Assembly: GCA_038210415.1 (NCBI GenBank)
Contig: JBBQWS010000051.1
Coordinates: 1 to 22,183 of the forward strand
Length of the DNA stretch: 22,183 bases
Direction of reading: 5' to 3'
DNA from: JBBQWS01 sp038210415
GTDB taxonomy: Bacteria; Actinomycetota; Actinomycetes; Prado026
The notes beneath the pieces are model-generated. The model was not told the DNA's origin, did not search any database, and worked only from the letters and a program-made list of their open reading frames with translations. The translations under genes and the position numbers were made by a program. Positions 21,700 to 22,183 of this stretch are shown here, one piece after another. How positions within the stretch are numbered: position 1 is the first letter of the stretch; the number at the start of each line of letters is the position of its first letter.

Positions 21700-21723
21700 C
21701 CGCGATGCGGGCGGGTCGCCGGA

Positions 21724-21729
21724 TATTGT
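21724..21729 (+). promoter_or_regulatory. Candidate -10 box for tRNA-Lys
   Basis: TATTGT matches TANNNT and lies about 36 nt before the first base of the tRNA. GTTGG/CCAAC (21728-21741, loop CTCG) forms a small hairpin just after it. No clear -35, so the assignment is weak. Confidence 0.3.
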
Positions 21730-21765
21730 TGGCTCGCCAACCCGGGAACTGCCCGGACCGGCACC

Positions 21766-21838
21766 GGGCCGTTAGCTCAACTGGCAGAGCAGCGGACTTT
21801 TAATCCGCGGGTTCTGGGTTCGATCCCCAGGCGGCCCA
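21766..21838 (+). tRNA. tRNA-Lys (UUU)
   Basis: A complete 73-nt cloverleaf. Acceptor strand GGGCCGT pairs with GCGGCCC (with one G-U), and the D arm GCTC/GAGC is intact. Anticodon stem GCGGA/TCCGC carries loop CTTTTAA, giving anticodon TTT at 21799-21801. The T arm has CTGGGTTCGATCCCCAG. The discriminator is A, followed by CC and C, so a full CCA is not encoded. Confidence 0.97.
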
Positions 21839-22172
21839 CCCCCTCTGACCTGCGGCGATTGCCGGATCGCGGGTGGTCTTCAAGATCAATGGTGCCATAG
21901 TGGTTGCATATGTCGCGACTCGCCCATGACACGCCGAGGAGTCGGCGTTCAGGCATGGCGATTCTGGAGCCGGGGCCGTGCGACATTCGTGCATGCTGAC
22001 TGATCGCTGCGCCAACTGGCCTTGCGGTCGGCAAGCTCACCGCGGGGCTGCCTCAAGGGGACACAAGCAACGACTGACTCGGAGGTTGGGGGGCGTCGAT
22101 GCTTGCCCATGGCTGAGCGGCTAGCATCCCGGGTCCCCTTCCGAGGTACGTCGGCTCTGGGGAGCTGTTGAC
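21839..22172. other. Region without recognisable gene downstream of tRNA-Lys
   Basis: About 335 bp in which I see no supported coding frame, RNA gene or strong hairpin. Minus-strand frames here run into the tRNA and end in tRNA-derived translation, so they are rejected. Parts (roughly 21880-21920) look less GC-rich than the flanking genes. A TAGCAT hexamer at 22122-22127 could be a -10 box for a gene starting near 22173. There is no duplicate of the tRNA 3' end within the window. Confidence 0.4.
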
Positions 22173-22183
22173 ATGGCAGGGGG
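22173..22183 (+). CDS. Possible start of a gene running off the window
   Basis: ATG at 22173 is preceded by GGGGAG at about 9 nt and by a TAGCAT -10 candidate at 22122-22127. Only the first residues (Met-Ala-Gly) are visible, so no function can be proposed. Confidence 0.25.

Noticed and set aside
21777..22040. Minus-strand frame ending in GIEPRTRGLKVRCSAS
   Set aside because: The C-terminal end is translated tRNA-Lys antisense, a well-known annotation artefact.
1..22183. CRISPR arrays, insertion sequences, toxin-antitoxin or restriction systems
   Set aside because: No regularly spaced repeats, terminal inverted repeats, transposase motifs or defence genes were found; the repeats present are in-gene duplications.

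Overview
The window is GC-rich chromosomal DNA with dense, often overlapping genes, many GTG starts, and CCA-less tRNA genes. It carries a divergent glycogen pair (GT4 glycogen/maltose-1-phosphate synthase and GlgC) arranged as in mycobacteria and other Actinomycetota. Several start codons sit 6-7 nt after a TANNNT hexamer, as expected of leaderless actinobacterial mRNAs. Everything fits a free-living high-GC actinomycete; I cannot name the genus. No transposase, integrase, phage gene or CRISPR array is visible.

Layout. (1) 1-643: tRNA-Asp (cut by the window edge) and tRNA-Glu on the minus strand, then a small zincin-like metallopeptidase. (2) 664-3428, minus: a CAAX-type membrane protease followed by a PAS-PAS-GGDEF-EAL cyclic-di-GMP protein. 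(3) 3466-4305, plus: an epoxide-hydrolase-like alpha/beta hydrolase. (4) 4287-9701: divergent glgM-type gene and glgC. glgC leads a tightly coupled run with a PAP2-type membrane phosphatase, an ABC-F ATPase and a DUF2752 membrane protein. (5) 9698-12365, minus: a redox module of a ferric-reductase-like haem/FAD/NAD protein, an anchored FMN-binding protein with the covalent-flavin motif, and the flavin transferase ApbE. (6) 12490-14433: a 647-residue membrane protein I do not recognise. (7) 14480-15564: an ArsR/SmtB metal sensor and a VIT1/CCC1-type iron/manganese transporter behind a 26-bp palindrome. (8) 15570-16418, minus: a secreted protein made of two copies of an unrecognised 116-residue unit. 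(9) 16545-18878, minus: a second, membrane-anchored GGDEF-EAL protein, opposite a small RsbR-N-terminal-like helical protein. (10) 19433-21699: a small hypothetical gene, an AhpD-like CxxC protein, a CsoR-family repressor whose metal-ligand His is missing (CstR-like), and an acyl-CoA dehydrogenase. (11) tRNA-Lys, then about 335 bp without a recognisable gene.

Ways the genes appear to work together. Two 14-bp TACCCY-NN-GGGGTA sites, one before the AhpD-like gene and one before the CsoR-like gene, overlap the -10 boxes in the same register. They look like one self-regulated thiol/persulfide-responsive circuit. The reductase, FMN protein and ApbE look like a transmembrane electron-transfer chain that carries its own cofactor-attachment enzyme. 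The ArsR-type gene and the transporter gene overlap by 4 nt and look like a metal-efflux/storage operon. Two complete GGDEF-EAL proteins with different sensory modules suggest cyclic-di-GMP input from two signals. Functional statements are inferences from motifs read by eye; no database search was possible.
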